A stretch of 61,292 bases of DNA from an uncultured Clostridia bacterium (GCA_949118805.1 CASAUJ010000004.1:1-61292); one strand, 5' to 3'; shown: positions 15,556-25,220, counted from the stretch's first letter. Notes: generated by a model from the letters alone, not told the origin. Translations and numbers: made by a program.

Positions 15556-18171
15556 ATGGCAGAATATTCACCAATGATGCAAAGATATCTTGAAACCAAA
15601 GAAGAATATAAAGATTGTATTTTATTTTATCGTTTGGGAGACTTTTATGAAATGTTCTTTGATGATGCTATTTTAGTGGCAAGAGAACTAGAAATCACCT
15701 TAACGGGAAAAGATTGTGGACAAGCAGAAAGAGCACCTATGGCAGGAGTGCCTCATCATGCTGCTGAAATGTATATTGCCAAATTGGTGAATAAAGGATA
15801 TAAAGTAGCAATTTGTGAACAATTAGAAGATCCAAAAGAAGCAAAAGGAATTGTAAAAAGAGGAGTTATTCGAGTAGTAACACCAGGAACAGTAGTAGAA
15901 AGCAATATGTTAGAGGAAAGAAAAAACAATTACATTATGTCTGTTTTTAAATCTGGCATTTATTTTGGAATTAGTGTTTGTGATATCTCTACGGGGGAAT
16001 TTTATACAGCAGAAATTAGAGATCAGCATAATTTCCCTATGTTATTAGATGAAATGGCAAGATATGCACCATCTGAATTGGTGGTAAATTCTATGATGGC
16101 AGATTGTACAGAAGAAATAAACAAAATTAAGGAAAGATTTGAAAATGTATATATTACAAAATTTAATGATAAATTTTTTGCTAATGAAATAGAAAATTTA
16201 GAATTACGTTTTAGTATGGTAGATAGCAGTGGAAAAAAAATAGAAAATTTTTCAGAAAAAAAACTAGCTATTCCTTCGATTCATGCTTTGGTAGAATATA
16301 TGGAACAAACACAAAAAACAAGTTTAGATCATATCAATAAAATTGTGATTTATTCCATCTCGCGTTATATGGCATTGGATATCAATGCTAGAAGAAATTT
16401 AGAAATAACAGAAAAGTTAAGAGATAAATCAAAAAAAGGAACTTTATTATGGGTTTTAGATAAAACTTCAACTTCCATGGGAGGAAGAGCATTACGAAGA
16501 TGGCTAAACGATCCTTTAGTAGAGGTGTTAGAAATCAATCGAAGATTACAAGCTGTAAAAGAATTAAAAGAAAATGTTATGCTAAGAGGAGAGTTGATAG
16601 AGCAGTTAAAAAAAGTATATGATATAGAACGTTTAGCAGGAAAGATGGCTTATGGTAATGCGAATGCAAGGGACATGGTAACTTTGAAAAATTCTTTATT
16701 AAGATTACCAGAAGTAAAGGGGAGTTTATCCAATTGTAAAACAGATTTATTACAAGACTTGTCAAACAATTTAGATGAATTGCAAGATATATATCAATTA
16801 ATTGATGGTGCTATTGTAGATGATCCACCAATGACAGTAAAAGATGGCGGAATGATTAAATTAGGATATAAAGAGGAAATTGATACTTTAAAAATAGCTC
16901 AAACAGAAGGAAAAAATTGGTTAGTACAGTTAGAATTAGACGAAAGAGAAAAAACAGGGATTAAGAATTTGAAAATAGGATTTAATAAGGTATTTGGTTA
17001 TTTTATAGAAGTAACAAAATCTTATTTAAGTCAAGTGCCAGAACGTTTTATTCGAAAACAGACATTAACAAATGCTGAAAGATATATCACAGAGGAGTTA
17101 AAAAATTTAGAAAATCAAATTTTAGGAGCAGAAGAAAAAGTTGTAAGTTTAGAATATGATGCTTTTATTGAAATTAGAGATAAAATTGCAAAAAATGTGA
17201 AAAGACTTCAAAAGACAAGTGAAGTGATTGCTAGTCTAGATGTTCTAACTTCTTTTGCAGAAGTAGCAGAAGACATGAATTACTGTATGCCAGAAGTGAA
17301 TTCTTATGGGACAATTGATATTAAAAAAGGACGACATCCAGTGATTGAAAAAATATTAGGACCAGGAACTTTTGTTGAAAATGATACTTATTTAGACAAG
17401 CAAGAGAATCGATTGTCTATTATCACAGGCCCTAATATGGCAGGAAAATCTACTTATATGAGGCAAGTTGCATTAATTACCTTAATGGCTCAGGTAGGAA
17501 GTTTTGTACCAGCAGAAAGTGCAAAAATTGGTGTGGTTGATAAAATTTTTACAAGAGTGGGAGCATCTGATGACTTAAGTATGGGACAAAGTACATTTAT
17601 GGTAGAAATGATGGAAGTGGCTACTATTTTAAAGGAAGCTACTAATAATAGTTTGGTTATTTTAGATGAAATTGGAAGAGGGACTTCTACTTATGATGGT
17701 TTATCTATTGCATGGGCAGTAGCGGAATTTATAGCAAATCAAGAAAAATGTGGAGCCAAAACATTATTTGCAACCCATTATCATGAATTAACGGAGTTAG
17801 AAGAAAAATTAGAAGGAATTAAAAACTATTCTATTGCGGTAAAAGAAAAAGGAGAAGATATTATTTTTCTAAGAAAGATTGTAAGAGGTGGAACCGATGA
17901 AAGTTATGGAATACATGTAGCACGTTTGGCTGGTGTTCCAAAAGTGGTGACACAAAAAGCAGATGAAATTTTACGTTCTTTAGAAAGAAAAAATATTTTG
18001 ACAGGACAGAAACAAGAAAAACAAGATAAAAAACAAGTAGAAGGACAATTTGATTTATATCATTACAAATTGGCTGAAATTGCACATGAAGTAGATAAAA
18101 TTAATCTAAATGAGTTAACTCCAATTGATGCTTTAAATACTTTGGTAAGAATCAAAGAAAAGATGAAATAA
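15556..18171 (+). CDS. mutS: DNA mismatch repair protein MutS
   Basis: Mismatch-recognition ATPase. The mismatch-binding FYE motif is seen as GDFYEMFFDDA near residue 27. The connector, lever and clamp domains follow, and the ATPase has Walker A GPNMAGKST near residue 625 and STFMVEMMEVATIL, DEIGRGTSTYDGLSIAWA and FATHYHEL. The C-terminal dimerisation tail is present, for 871 residues in total, the normal length. It overlaps the end region of the preceding gene's alternative frame and is probably co-transcribed with miaB. MutL is not in the window. No in-frame CGG. Confidence 0.99.
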   Translation: MAEYSPMMQRYLETKEEYKDCILFYRLGDFYEMFFDDAILVARELEITLTGKDCGQAERAPMAGVPHHAAEMYIAKLVNKGYKVAICEQLEDPKEAKGIVKRGVIRVVTPGTVVESNMLEERKNNYIMSVFKSGIYFGISVCDISTGEFYTAEIRDQHNFPMLLDEMARYAPSELVVNSMMADCTEEINKIKERFENVYITKFNDKFFANEIENLELRFSMVDSSGKKIENFSEKKLAIPSIHALVEYMEQTQKTSLDHINKIVIYSISRYMALDINARRNLEITEKLRDKSKKGTLLWVLDKTSTSMGGRALRRWLNDPLVEVLEINRRLQAVKELKENVMLRGELIEQLKKVYDIERLAGKMAYGNANARDMVTLKNSLLRLPEVKGSLSNCKTDLLQDLSNNLDELQDIYQLIDGAIVDDPPMTVKDGGMIKLGYKEEIDTLKIAQTEGKNWLVQLELDEREKTGIKNLKIGFNKVFGYFIEVTKSYLSQVPERFIRKQTLTNAERYITEELKNLENQILGAEEKVVSLEYDAFIEIRDKIAKNVKRLQKTSEVIASLDVLTSFAEVAEDMNYCMPEVNSYGTIDIKKGRHPVIEKILGPGTFVENDTYLDKQENRLSIITGPNMAGKSTYMRQVALITLMAQVGSFVPAESAKIGVVDKIFTRVGASDDLSMGQSTFMVEMMEVATILKEATNNSLVILDEIGRGTSTYDGLSIAWAVAEFIANQEKCGAKTLFATHYHELTELEEKLEGIKNYSIAVKEKGEDIIFLRKIVRGGTDESYGIHVARLAGVPKVVTQKADEILRSLERKNILTGQKQEKQDKKQVEGQFDLYHYKLAEIAHEVDKINLNELTPIDALNTLVRIKEKMK

Positions 18172-18177
18172 AATAGA

Positions 18178-18220
18178 AAAAAGACGATTATTTCTTTTTA
18201 AAATCGTCTTTTATTTTTTT
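18178..18220. terminator. Bidirectional terminator between mutS and DUF1836 gene
   Basis: AAGACGATT pairs with AATCGTCTT around a 12-base loop, with an A run before and a T-rich run after. The distal arm overlaps the last bases of the convergent gene. Confidence 0.85.
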
Positions 18221-18705
18221 AGATAGATTCTTTGCACATATAGTTTATTAGCAAAAGATTGAACTACATTTCTTAAAATATATTGTTCTTGAGAAAGTCT
18301 GCTATTTTTTACATAATTCTTTTCCGCAAAAACTATACGAATGGCTTTTTCTAATTCAGAACAAAAACGATCGTAGGACAGTTCAACAGGAGAAGTTTCT
18401 AAAGCAAGTCCAATCAATTTTTTGATATCACTAATACTATAAACTTCCTTTAAAACAAAGATAACAAATAAAGAAGCAATATGTTCTTTATTGTATTTTT
18501 TATTTACAGGAGCTTTAATAATATTATGTTTTACATAATTATTAATCATGGTTTTTGTTATAATTTTTTCTTCTTTTTCATTTTCACTTTTAATGTAACC
18601 AGATAGATACTGTTCTAAAAAACAAACAAGTTGGTCAATATATAAATCAATAGTTGGGAGTTCAGTCCATCTAGGTAAATGAAAATCTTTTATTTCTGCA
18701 TGCAT
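18211..18705 (-). CDS. DUF1836 domain protein
   Basis: Likely cytosolic regulator of the DUF1836 family, related to MerR-like helix-turn-helix proteins and common in Firmicutes. It starts MHAEIKDFHLPRWTELPTID, then has LYIDQLVCFLEQYL and the winged-helix-like TKTMINNYVKHNIIKAP, a form typical of the family, followed by a helical C-terminal half. I chose the ATG at 18705 because AGAGGTG stands six bases upstream; an in-frame ATG at 18756 would add 17 residues without an RBS. Divergent from the ligase gene. Target genes unknown. Confidence 0.82.
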   Translation of the reverse strand: MHAEIKDFHLPRWTELPTIDLYIDQLVCFLEQYLSGYIKSENEKEEKIITKTMINNYVKHNIIKAPVNKKYNKEHIASLFVIFVLKEVYSISDIKKLIGLALETSPVELSYDRFCSELEKAIRIVFAEKNYVKNSRLSQEQYILRNVVQSFANKLYVQRIYLKK

Positions 18706-18820
18706 CTTAAACACCTCTCTACCAATAATCATAGCATTTTTTGAACTCCTAGTCAACTACTTGACAGGATATTTTAAATATGATAATCTAGTAATCGATA
18801 CTAGATAAAGAGGAGAAGTT

Positions 18821-20548
18821 ATGGAAAGAGAAAAATATTTTGAAGCAACAGAGTTTGAAAACTTAAAGGATCTTATTTATGACGCTGTCAAAAAATATAA
18901 AGAGAAAACAGCATTTGTGATGAAACGAAAAGAGGAAAAAGGGACTTTTTATGAAAATGTGAGTTATACGAAGCTCTTAGAAGAAGTAAATCAATTAGGG
19001 ACAAAATTTTATGACTTAGGATATCAAAATAAAAGAGTAGCCATTGTAGGAAGAAATTCTTATCCATGGGTGATAACCCATTTAGCAAATTTATTAGGTG
19101 GAATATTAAGCATTCCTTTGGATAAAGAATTACAAGTGGAAGAATTAGAAAGTTGTTTATTAAGAAGTAAAGCAGATGTTTTAGTTTTTGATGAAAAATA
19201 CAAAGAAAATGTAGAGAGAATCAGAGAAAGAGGAAATGTGACGATTGAAAATTATATCTGTATGACCAACCAGGAGCAATATATGTCTATACCAGAATTA
19301 AAGCAACAAGGGAAAGAATTGCTAGAAAAAGGAGAGCATGACTATATTTCGGCAAAAATAGACTCGAATAGAATGAATATATTATTGTTTACATCTGGTA
19401 CTACTTCAAAATCAAAAGCAGTTATGCTTTCTCAAAAAAATATAGCTTCAAATGTTTATAGTATGCAATTAGTAGAAGATATTAGAAAAGAAGATGTTAA
19501 TATTGCATTTTTACCATTTCATCATATTTTTGGTTCTACTTGTATGATAGTTATGTTAGCTTTTGGAGTAACGACTGTATTTCCAGATGGACTTCGTTAT
19601 ATAGCACAAAATTTGAAGGAATATAAAGTATCGATTTTTGTTGGAGTTCCTTTACTAGTAGAAACAATTTATAAAAGGATCGAACAAGGGGTGGCGAAAA
19701 AAGGAAAAACGAAAGTAGTTGCTTTTGCTAAAAAGTTGAGTAATTTCTTGTTAAAGTTGCATATTGATATAAGAAAAAAATTATTTAAAGAGATTTTAGA
19801 TGAGTTAGGTGGAAGTTTGCGATTTGTTATTTCAGGAGGAGCACCTTTAGATCGAAAAGTAGCACAAGGTTTTAACGAATTAGGAATCAATGTGGTGCAA
19901 GGATATGGATTAACAGAAACTTCTCCTGTAATTGCAGCTGAAAATTATAAGAAGATGAAATATGGTTCCATTGGTTTTCCAATGGAGAATGTACAATTGG
20001 AATTATATAACCAAGATGAGCAAGGAATTGGAGAAATTAGGGTAAAAGGTCCGAATGTTATGCTAGGATATTATGAGAATGAAGAGGCAACCAATGAAGT
20101 ATTAAAAGATGGTTGGTTTTATACAGGAGATCTAGCCTATTTTGATAAGGAAGGATATTTATTTTTAGCTGGTAGAAAGAAAGATATGATTGTTCTAAAG
20201 AATGGAAAAAAAGTGTTCCCAGATGAATTAGAAACATTAATCAATCGAATGGATGAAGTAAGTGAATGTATTGTTTATGGAATGCCAGATCAAAAAGATA
20301 AAAATGACTTGAAACTTTCTGTGAAAATTGTTTATGACAAAGAAGTGGTAACAGAGAAATATGGTGAGATAGCAAAAGAGGAATTAGAAGATATTATCTG
20401 GAAAAAAATCAAAGAAATCAATAAAACATTTCCTCCTTATAAATATATAAAAAACATGATTCTAACAGATCAAGAGTTAATAAAAACAACTACCAAAAAA
20501 GTAAAAAGAAATGAGGAAATAAAGAAACTTTTGGAACAACTATCTTAA
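18821..20548 (+). CDS. AMP-binding acyl-CoA ligase-like enzyme
   Basis: Adenylate-forming enzyme of the long-chain acyl-CoA synthetase type. It activates a carboxylic acid with ATP and transfers it to CoA or a carrier protein. The P-loop-like A3 motif is LLFTSGTTSKSKAVMLS near residue 190. Then come ISGGAPLD, the A5 motif GYGLTETSPVIA near residue 365, YTGDLAYFDKEGYLFLAGR (A7/A8) and the catalytic lysine region KTTTKKVKRNEEI at the end. It has 575 residues. RBS GAGGAG stands 7 bases before the ATG. A TTGACA box lies upstream at 18761 but its spacing is poor. The acid substrate is unknown. Confidence 0.88.
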   Translation: MEREKYFEATEFENLKDLIYDAVKKYKEKTAFVMKRKEEKGTFYENVSYTKLLEEVNQLGTKFYDLGYQNKRVAIVGRNSYPWVITHLANLLGGILSIPLDKELQVEELESCLLRSKADVLVFDEKYKENVERIRERGNVTIENYICMTNQEQYMSIPELKQQGKELLEKGEHDYISAKIDSNRMNILLFTSGTTSKSKAVMLSQKNIASNVYSMQLVEDIRKEDVNIAFLPFHHIFGSTCMIVMLAFGVTTVFPDGLRYIAQNLKEYKVSIFVGVPLLVETIYKRIEQGVAKKGKTKVVAFAKKLSNFLLKLHIDIRKKLFKEILDELGGSLRFVISGGAPLDRKVAQGFNELGINVVQGYGLTETSPVIAAENYKKMKYGSIGFPMENVQLELYNQDEQGIGEIRVKGPNVMLGYYENEEATNEVLKDGWFYTGDLAYFDKEGYLFLAGRKKDMIVLKNGKKVFPDELETLINRMDEVSECIVYGMPDQKDKNDLKLSVKIVYDKEVVTEKYGEIAKEELEDIIWKKIKEINKTFPPYKYIKNMILTDQELIKTTTKKVKRNEEIKKLLEQLS

Positions 20549-20572
20549 AAAAGAATAAAGAATAGAGAAAAA

Positions 20573-20607
20573 ATCGAGTAATCAAAAGATTAAAGGTTAC
20601 TCGATTT
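20573..20607. terminator. Bidirectional terminator
   Basis: AATCGAGTAA pairs with TTACTCGATT around a 15-base loop. It contains the stop codon of the convergent DUF1064 gene. Confidence 0.75.
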
Positions 20608-20950
20608 CTGTTATTTTTAAATTAAATTTATCCTCAAATACTTTTTTCTTTGCGATATATTCTTTTGTTTTAACCCCTTTTACATCAATAATTTCAGTTG
20701 AGTTATCTTTGTGAAAAACAATAAAATCCGCTTTATATTTTAATTTAGGGGCTAAAATAAAAGTGGGTTGTAAGCAAAAGCCATTTATTTCTTTTCCTTG
20801 TAATCGTAACTTTAATTCACAATAATAATCAGCTTCTTTTTGACTATCAAAAGTATGTCCATCAATAGAAACTTTGTTAGCTCTATATTTACTAGTTCTT
20901 TTCTTCCCATTTGTAAAATTTTTATAATCATCAACCGACCAATGTTCCAT
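20597..20950 (-). CDS. DUF1064 nuclease-like protein
   Basis: Small protein (117 residues) of the DUF1064 family, a PD-(D/E)XK-like nuclease family frequent in phages and mobile elements. Typical stretches: DGHTFDSQKEADYYCELKL near residue 30 (acidic active-site candidate), KYKADFIVF near 75 and TEIIDVKGVKTKEY near 88, giving the D...DVKG core. The ATG at 20950 has AGGAG eight bases upstream; a GTG three codons earlier is less likely. No other phage gene surrounds it, so it may be a domesticated remnant. A REP-like repeat lies immediately upstream. Confidence 0.82.
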   Translation of the reverse strand: MEHWSVDDYKNFTNGKKRTSKYRANKVSIDGHTFDSQKEADYYCELKLRLQGKEINGFCLQPTFILAPKLKYKADFIVFHKDNSTEIIDVKGVKTKEYIAKKKVFEDKFNLKITEIE

Positions 20951-20980
20951 GCTGGTCACTCCTATCTATTTATTCTTTTT

Positions 20981-21048
20981 TGGCTACGTTGTGCCTGTCC
21001 CATTTTAGCCATAAATGGTTACTATGTGCCTGTCCCATTTTAGCCATA
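20981..21048. repeat. REP-like element, GGCTAAAATGGGACAGGCAC family
   Basis: Two direct copies of TGTGCCTGTCCCATTTTAGC at 20990 and 21025, both followed by CATA, 35 bases apart. The reverse complement resembles the arms and the inner motif of the element at 43021-43251, so it is a partial member of the same dispersed family. Confidence 0.75.
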
Positions 21049-21154
21049 TTATATAGAAAAAAACAGAAAAGTGCAATAAGAACTATACTATTTTATCGGA
21101 TTATGATAAAATAAAAAAATAACAGAACAGGATAATAAGAAAGTAGGAGTGTTT

Positions 21155-21694
21155 ATGAAATTATTATTGATAAGACATGGACAAACAGATTGGAATGTAG
21201 CAGGAAAAATTCAAGGGATAACGGATATTGAATTAAATGATACAGGAAGAAAACAAGCGAAAGTGCTAAACGAACAATTGTTAAAAGAAACAATTGATGT
21301 AATTTTATCATCACCTTTGAAAAGAGCTAGAGAAACCGCAGAAATAATAGCAGAGGGAAGGGATATTCCAATTGTTCTGAAACAAGAGTTACAAGAAAGA
21401 TATTTTGGGAAATTGGAAGGGAAAACAAGAAGCGATTTTGATTTTTATGAACTTTGGAATTATAAATTAAATAAACAATATGCGGATATTGAAAGGATAG
21501 GAGATTTATTTAAAAGAGTACAAGGCTTTTTAGAAAAACTAAAGAAAGAATATAGGGACAAAACTGTATTAGTGGTTACGCATGGAGGAGTGGCTGTTCC
21601 AATTCGAGTTATTTTAGAAGGGTTACCAGAAAGAATGGAAGTAATAAAAGGCTTTGGTATTGATAATTGTGAAGTAAAGGAATATGAATTATAA
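21155..21694 (+). CDS. Histidine phosphatase family protein
   Basis: Member of the phosphoglycerate-mutase-like (histidine phosphatase) superfamily. The catalytic signature LLIRHGQTDWN is at residues 4-14 with the phospho-acceptor histidine. LSSPLKRARETAEII near residue 48, ELQERYFGKLEG and VVTHGGVAVPIR (second catalytic histidine) complete the fold. It has 179 residues, close to small broad-specificity phosphatases. The ATG at 21155 has AGGAG five bases upstream; a GTG two codons earlier is less likely. The next gene starts 14 bases after the stop, so the two form an operon. Substrate not predictable. Confidence 0.92.
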   Translation: MKLLLIRHGQTDWNVAGKIQGITDIELNDTGRKQAKVLNEQLLKETIDVILSSPLKRARETAEIIAEGRDIPIVLKQELQERYFGKLEGKTRSDFDFYELWNYKLNKQYADIERIGDLFKRVQGFLEKLKKEYRDKTVLVVTHGGVAVPIRVILEGLPERMEVIKGFGIDNCEVKEYEL

Positions 21695-21708
21695 AAAAGG
21701 AGAAAAGA

Positions 21709-22620
21709 ATGCATACTCGAGTACCAGAATTTTTAATTGAGAAATTAGAAACTCAATATGGAAAGGAAATCAGTCAAAAAATAATAGAAGGATATCAAGT
21801 AAAAAGAAAAACTACTTTTCGAGTGAATACATTAAAAAGTAATATAGCAGAAATAGAGAAAGCTTTAAAAGATAATAAGATAGAATATGAAAAGGTAGAA
21901 TGGAGCAAAGAAGTTTTTATTATGAAGGGCATTTCTGAAAAAGAAATCAGAGAATTAGAAATTTATCAAAGTGGAAAAATCTATCTACAAAGCTTGTCTT
22001 CTATGTTGCCTCCCATTCTATTACAACCAAAAGAAGGAAAGGATATTTTAGATATGGCTGCTGCCCCAGGTGGAAAAACAACACAAATAGCAGCAATTAC
22101 TCAAAATAAAGCTAATCTGACTGCATGTGAAGTAAATAAAGTACGAGCAGAACGATTGAAATATAATTTGGAAAAGCAAGGAGCAAAGGCATATGTTATG
22201 GTGCAAGATGCTAGAAGGATAGACGATTTCTTTTCTTTTGATCAAATTTTATTAGATGCACCATGTAGTGGAAGTGGAACGCTTCAGATAGAAGATGAAA
22301 AAATAGAAGAAATTTTTACAGAAAAATTGATTCAAAAATCATCTGAGACACAATTAGCATTATTCAGAAAAGCGATTCACTTGTTAAAAAAAGGGAAAGA
22401 AATGATGTATTCTACCTGTTCGATTTTAGCCTGTGAAAATGAGGAGATACTGCAAAAAGTAAAAAAAGAAAACAAAATAGAGATTCTTCCAATACCAGTA
22501 AATGAATTTAAAGGAATGGAAAAGTTACCTTTTTTACCAACCAAAATAGAAGGTACATTATGCATTGCCCCAAATGAATTATATGAAGGCTTTTTTATGG
22601 CTAAAATAAAAAAACTTTAA
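21709..22620 (+). CDS. RsmB/NSUN-type RNA cytosine-C5 methyltransferase
   Basis: S-adenosylmethionine-dependent m5C methyltransferase acting on rRNA or tRNA. The SAM motif is DMAAAPGGKTTQIAAI near residue 116. The first cysteine region is LLDAPCSGSGTL near 180, and the catalytic cysteine is in MYSTCSILACENEEIL near 235. An N-terminal helical/ferredoxin-like part precedes it. At 303 residues it lacks the C-terminal RNA-binding extension of RsmF, so it is a short form. RBS AAAGGAG, in an operon with the histidine phosphatase. The exact RNA target is unclear. Confidence 0.9.
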   Translation: MHTRVPEFLIEKLETQYGKEISQKIIEGYQVKRKTTFRVNTLKSNIAEIEKALKDNKIEYEKVEWSKEVFIMKGISEKEIRELEIYQSGKIYLQSLSSMLPPILLQPKEGKDILDMAAAPGGKTTQIAAITQNKANLTACEVNKVRAERLKYNLEKQGAKAYVMVQDARRIDDFFSFDQILLDAPCSGSGTLQIEDEKIEEIFTEKLIQKSSETQLALFRKAIHLLKKGKEMMYSTCSILACENEEILQKVKKENKIEILPIPVNEFKGMEKLPFLPTKIEGTLCIAPNELYEGFFMAKIKKL

Positions 22621-22662
22621 TATTATGATAAATTTTTAAAGGAATTAGAAAGAGGAAAAATA

Positions 22663-22968
22663 ATGTATTATGTTTATATGTTAAGATGTGAAGATAATTC
22701 AATTTATACTGGAATTACAACGAATATTGAACAGCGAATGAAAGAACATTTTACAAAGGTAGGAGGAGCAAAATACACCTATGTACATACTGCCAAAAAA
22801 TTAGAAAGTGTATGGCAAACAGAAAATAGAGGAATGGCTTCCAAAATGGAATACCGAATTAAAAAATTGACAAAGACACAAAAAGAGCAATTAATTGTGA
22901 AAAACAATTTAGAGGATTTCTTTCATGAGAAATTAGATTGTAGTCAATACAAAAAAATATTTTTATAG
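22663..22968 (+). CDS. GIY-YIG domain protein (UPF0213)
   Basis: Single-domain GIY-YIG protein of 101 residues from the UPF0213/YhbQ group. Motifs: YYVYMLRCEDNSIYTGIT (the GIY...YIG pair appears as VYM and YTG), then RMKEHF and a conserved lysine/glutamate region GMASKMEYRIKKLTK. These proteins are probable nucleases, with a DNA-processing role for the E. coli member. RBS AGAGGA lies 8 bases upstream of the ATG. It follows the methyltransferase by 42 bases and may share its transcript. Confidence 0.9.
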   Translation: MYYVYMLRCEDNSIYTGITTNIEQRMKEHFTKVGGAKYTYVHTAKKLESVWQTENRGMASKMEYRIKKLTKTQKEQLIVKNNLEDFFHEKLDCSQYKKIFL

Positions 22969-23076
22969 AAGAAAGAAAACAGAATATGAAATTCTATAAA
23001 GCTTATAGGAAATTGACATATTGTGCTTTTCTTTTTTTCTTGAATATGATATAGTTAAAACAAGAAAAGAAGGTTC

Positions 23077-23203
23077 ATGTGCAATGGGGACGTTTCCTTT
23101 TTCACATCTTTATAAACTTATAAAATATTGTAAATAAAAAAATAGAGTAGTTATTTTATAAATTTTAATGAAATGTGAAAAAGGAAACGTCCCCATTGCA
23201 CAT
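23077..23203. repeat. REP-like element, GGGGACGTTTCC family
   Basis: Perfect 31-base terminal inverted repeats (23077-23107 and 23173-23203) containing CAATGGGGACGTTTCCTTTT, enclosing 65 A/T-rich bases without coding capacity. It fills most of the gap before the ABC transporter genes. GGGGACGTTTCC repeats of this sort are characteristic of REP elements mobilised by IS200-like transposases. Confidence 0.85.
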
Positions 23204-23227
23204 AAGAGCACACAGAAAGGAAAGAAA

Positions 23228-23987
23228 ATGATAGAAGTAAAAAGTGTAAAAAAGAAATTTGTAAGACAAAAAAATAAGAAAGAAAAAGAGGAATTTTATG
23301 CTAATTATGATATTAGTTTTGAAGTTAAAGAAGGAGAAATATTAGGTATTCTTCGGACCAAATGGAGCAGGAAAAACGACTCTTTTGAGAATGATGGCAG
23401 GAATTTTAGAACCAACAGAAGGGGAAATTTATTTTGATGGTTTGCATTATCAAGAAAACGAAATTGAAATCAAACAAAAGATAGCATATCTTTCTGGAAA
23501 TACAAAACTATATGATACGTTATCAACTTTTGAACTATTAAAAATGTGTGGAGATATCTATAAAGTGCCAGAAAATAAAATAGAGAAGAGAATAGAAGAA
23601 CTAGCTAATATTTTAAATTTAAAGGAATTTCTATATCATAAAATTGCGAATTTGTCTACTGGGCAAACACAAAGAGTAAATATTGCAAGATGTTTGCTTC
23701 ATGATCCTCAATATTATATTCTAGATGAAGCGACAACTGGATTAGATATTATTTCAAGTCAAATTATATTAGATTTTATGAAACAAGAAAAGAAAAGAGG
23801 AAAAACGATATTATATTCTACTCATTATATGGAAGAGGCAGAAAATATTTGTGATAAAGTGATGATGATCAACAAAGGAAAGATAATAAAAATAGGTACA
23901 CCAGAAAAAATAAAAGAAGAAACAGCAACTACTAATTTGAGAGATGCATTTTTTACAATGATAGGAGGGATGATAGATGGAGAATAA
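23228..23987 (+). CDS. ABC transporter ATP-binding protein, NatA-like, with CGG +1 shift in Walker A
   Basis: ATPase subunit of an ABC-2 exporter, paired with the permease that follows (NatAB-like arrangement). The start ATG at 23228 has AAAGGAAAG upstream. The protein begins MIEVKSVKKKFVRQ and reaches GILG, but the DNA reads ATT CTT CGG ACC at 23348-23359. Dropping the C at 23354 gives GILGPNGAGKTTLLRMMAGI, an intact Walker A. Signature LSTGQTQRVNIAR, Walker B YYILDEATTGLD and the H-loop STHYMEEAE follow. The restored length is 252 residues. Without the shift the ATPase would be lost, yet the rest of the gene is fully conserved. Confidence 0.93.
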
Positions 23988-25122
23988 TATATGGAATATA
24001 TTGCGAAAGGAGTTAAGAGAATTATTTCGTGATAAAAAATCGTTAGCTATGATGCTGGTAATTCCAATTTTTATCCCTTTTCTTGTATTGGGAATGTCTT
24101 CTTTGTTCGAAATGCAGATGAATAAAGACATAGGGGAATATAATAAAATTGGGATTTCTTATGAAATGACAGAAGAAGAAAGAAAAATAGCTGAGGAAAT
24201 GAAGATAGAAATAATTAAGGGAACAGAAGAAGAATTGAAACAAAAATATGAGGAAGAGGAAATTAATTTATATGTGACAAAAATAGAGCAACATTATATT
24301 ATGAATACCAATTCTTCAGAAAATAGTAGTTATGCAAAGGAATTAGTAGAAAATTATTTAAACACCTATAAACAATTTTTACAACAACAATTTTTGCAAG
24401 CAAATCAGATCAATCCAAGTGAAATTTTTGATATTATAACGGTAGAGGAAAAGACAGAAGAAAAAGAAAACTTTTTTGTAAATTATATAAAAAATTATGC
24501 CTTTTTATTTATTATTATGGCAATTACGGTTTCTGCTACTTATCCATCTACTGATACAACTGCGGGAGAAAAAGAGAGAGGAACATTAGAAACTTTATTG
24601 ACTTTTCCAATTAAAAGTAAAGACATTATCATAGGTAAATTTTTAGGAGTTTCTATATCTTCTATGATAACAGGTGTTATTAGTTTGATATTATCAGCTA
24701 TTTCTTTAGTAATCGCACAAGAAAACTTTGCTATTTATGAAGGAATTTCTATTATGTATGAACCAATCACAATCTTATTTGCTATTGTAGTTATAATAGC
24801 TTATTCTTTCTTTATTAGTGGCTTGTGTATTGCGATTGCTAGTACATCAAAAACTTTTAAAGAAGCACAAAGTGCATTAACACCAATAACTTTCTTATCC
24901 TTTTTTCCAGGGATGATAGCTTTTATGATAAATATTTCAACAACACCATTATTTTCTATTATACCATTTTTAAATTATACGATGATATTTACAGATTTAA
25001 CAAATGGTAATATAGATGTTTTGAATATTGTTTTAATGTTAGTTTCTACTTTTGTCTATATGATCATTTTATTAAAGTTGATGATAAAACAATATCGATC
25101 AGAGAAAGTTTTATTTTTATAA
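23977..25122 (+). CDS. ABC-2 type permease, NatB-like
   Basis: Membrane subunit of the exporter. An N-terminal helix (LAMMLVIPIFIPFLVLGMSS) is followed by an extracellular domain of about 140 residues. Then come six further hydrophobic segments, with the family motif TAGEKERGTLETLLTFPIK just after the first of them. It has 381 residues. It overlaps the ATPase gene by 11 bases, so translation is coupled. NatB proteins export sodium, but this wider family also exports lipids and peptides; the substrate is undetermined. Confidence 0.9.
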   Translation: MENNIWNILRKELRELFRDKKSLAMMLVIPIFIPFLVLGMSSLFEMQMNKDIGEYNKIGISYEMTEEERKIAEEMKIEIIKGTEEELKQKYEEEEINLYVTKIEQHYIMNTNSSENSSYAKELVENYLNTYKQFLQQQFLQANQINPSEIFDIITVEEKTEEKENFFVNYIKNYAFLFIIMAITVSATYPSTDTTAGEKERGTLETLLTFPIKSKDIIIGKFLGVSISSMITGVISLILSAISLVIAQENFAIYEGISIMYEPITILFAIVVIIAYSFFISGLCIAIASTSKTFKEAQSALTPITFLSFFPGMIAFMINISTTPLFSIIPFLNYTMIFTDLTNGNIDVLNIVLMLVSTFVYMIILLKLMIKQYRSEKVLFL

Positions 25123-25128
25123 AAATAA

Positions 25129-25157
25129 TTGACATAATGAAATAGGATTGTTATAAT
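25129..25157 (+). promoter_or_regulatory. Promoter of small membrane protein gene
   Basis: TTGACA and TATAAT with a 17-base spacer. It is followed by a leader of about 95 bases holding a perfect palindrome at 25200-25220. Confidence 0.85.
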
Positions 25158-25199
25158 GAAAAAAAGGCTTTTTTAGTTTTATCATGTAATATGCAACTT

Positions 25200-25220
25200 G
25201 TAATCTAAAATTTAGATTAC
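25200..25220. repeat. Perfect palindrome in leader
   Basis: GTAATCTAAA and TTTAGATTAC flank a single A. It lies between the promoter and the RBS of the gene at 25260, so it could be an operator or an RNA hairpin. Confidence 0.6.

Noticed and set aside
20597..20950. Prophage at the DUF1064 gene
   Set aside because: Neighbours are ordinary chromosomal genes; no integrase, capsid or other phage gene is present.
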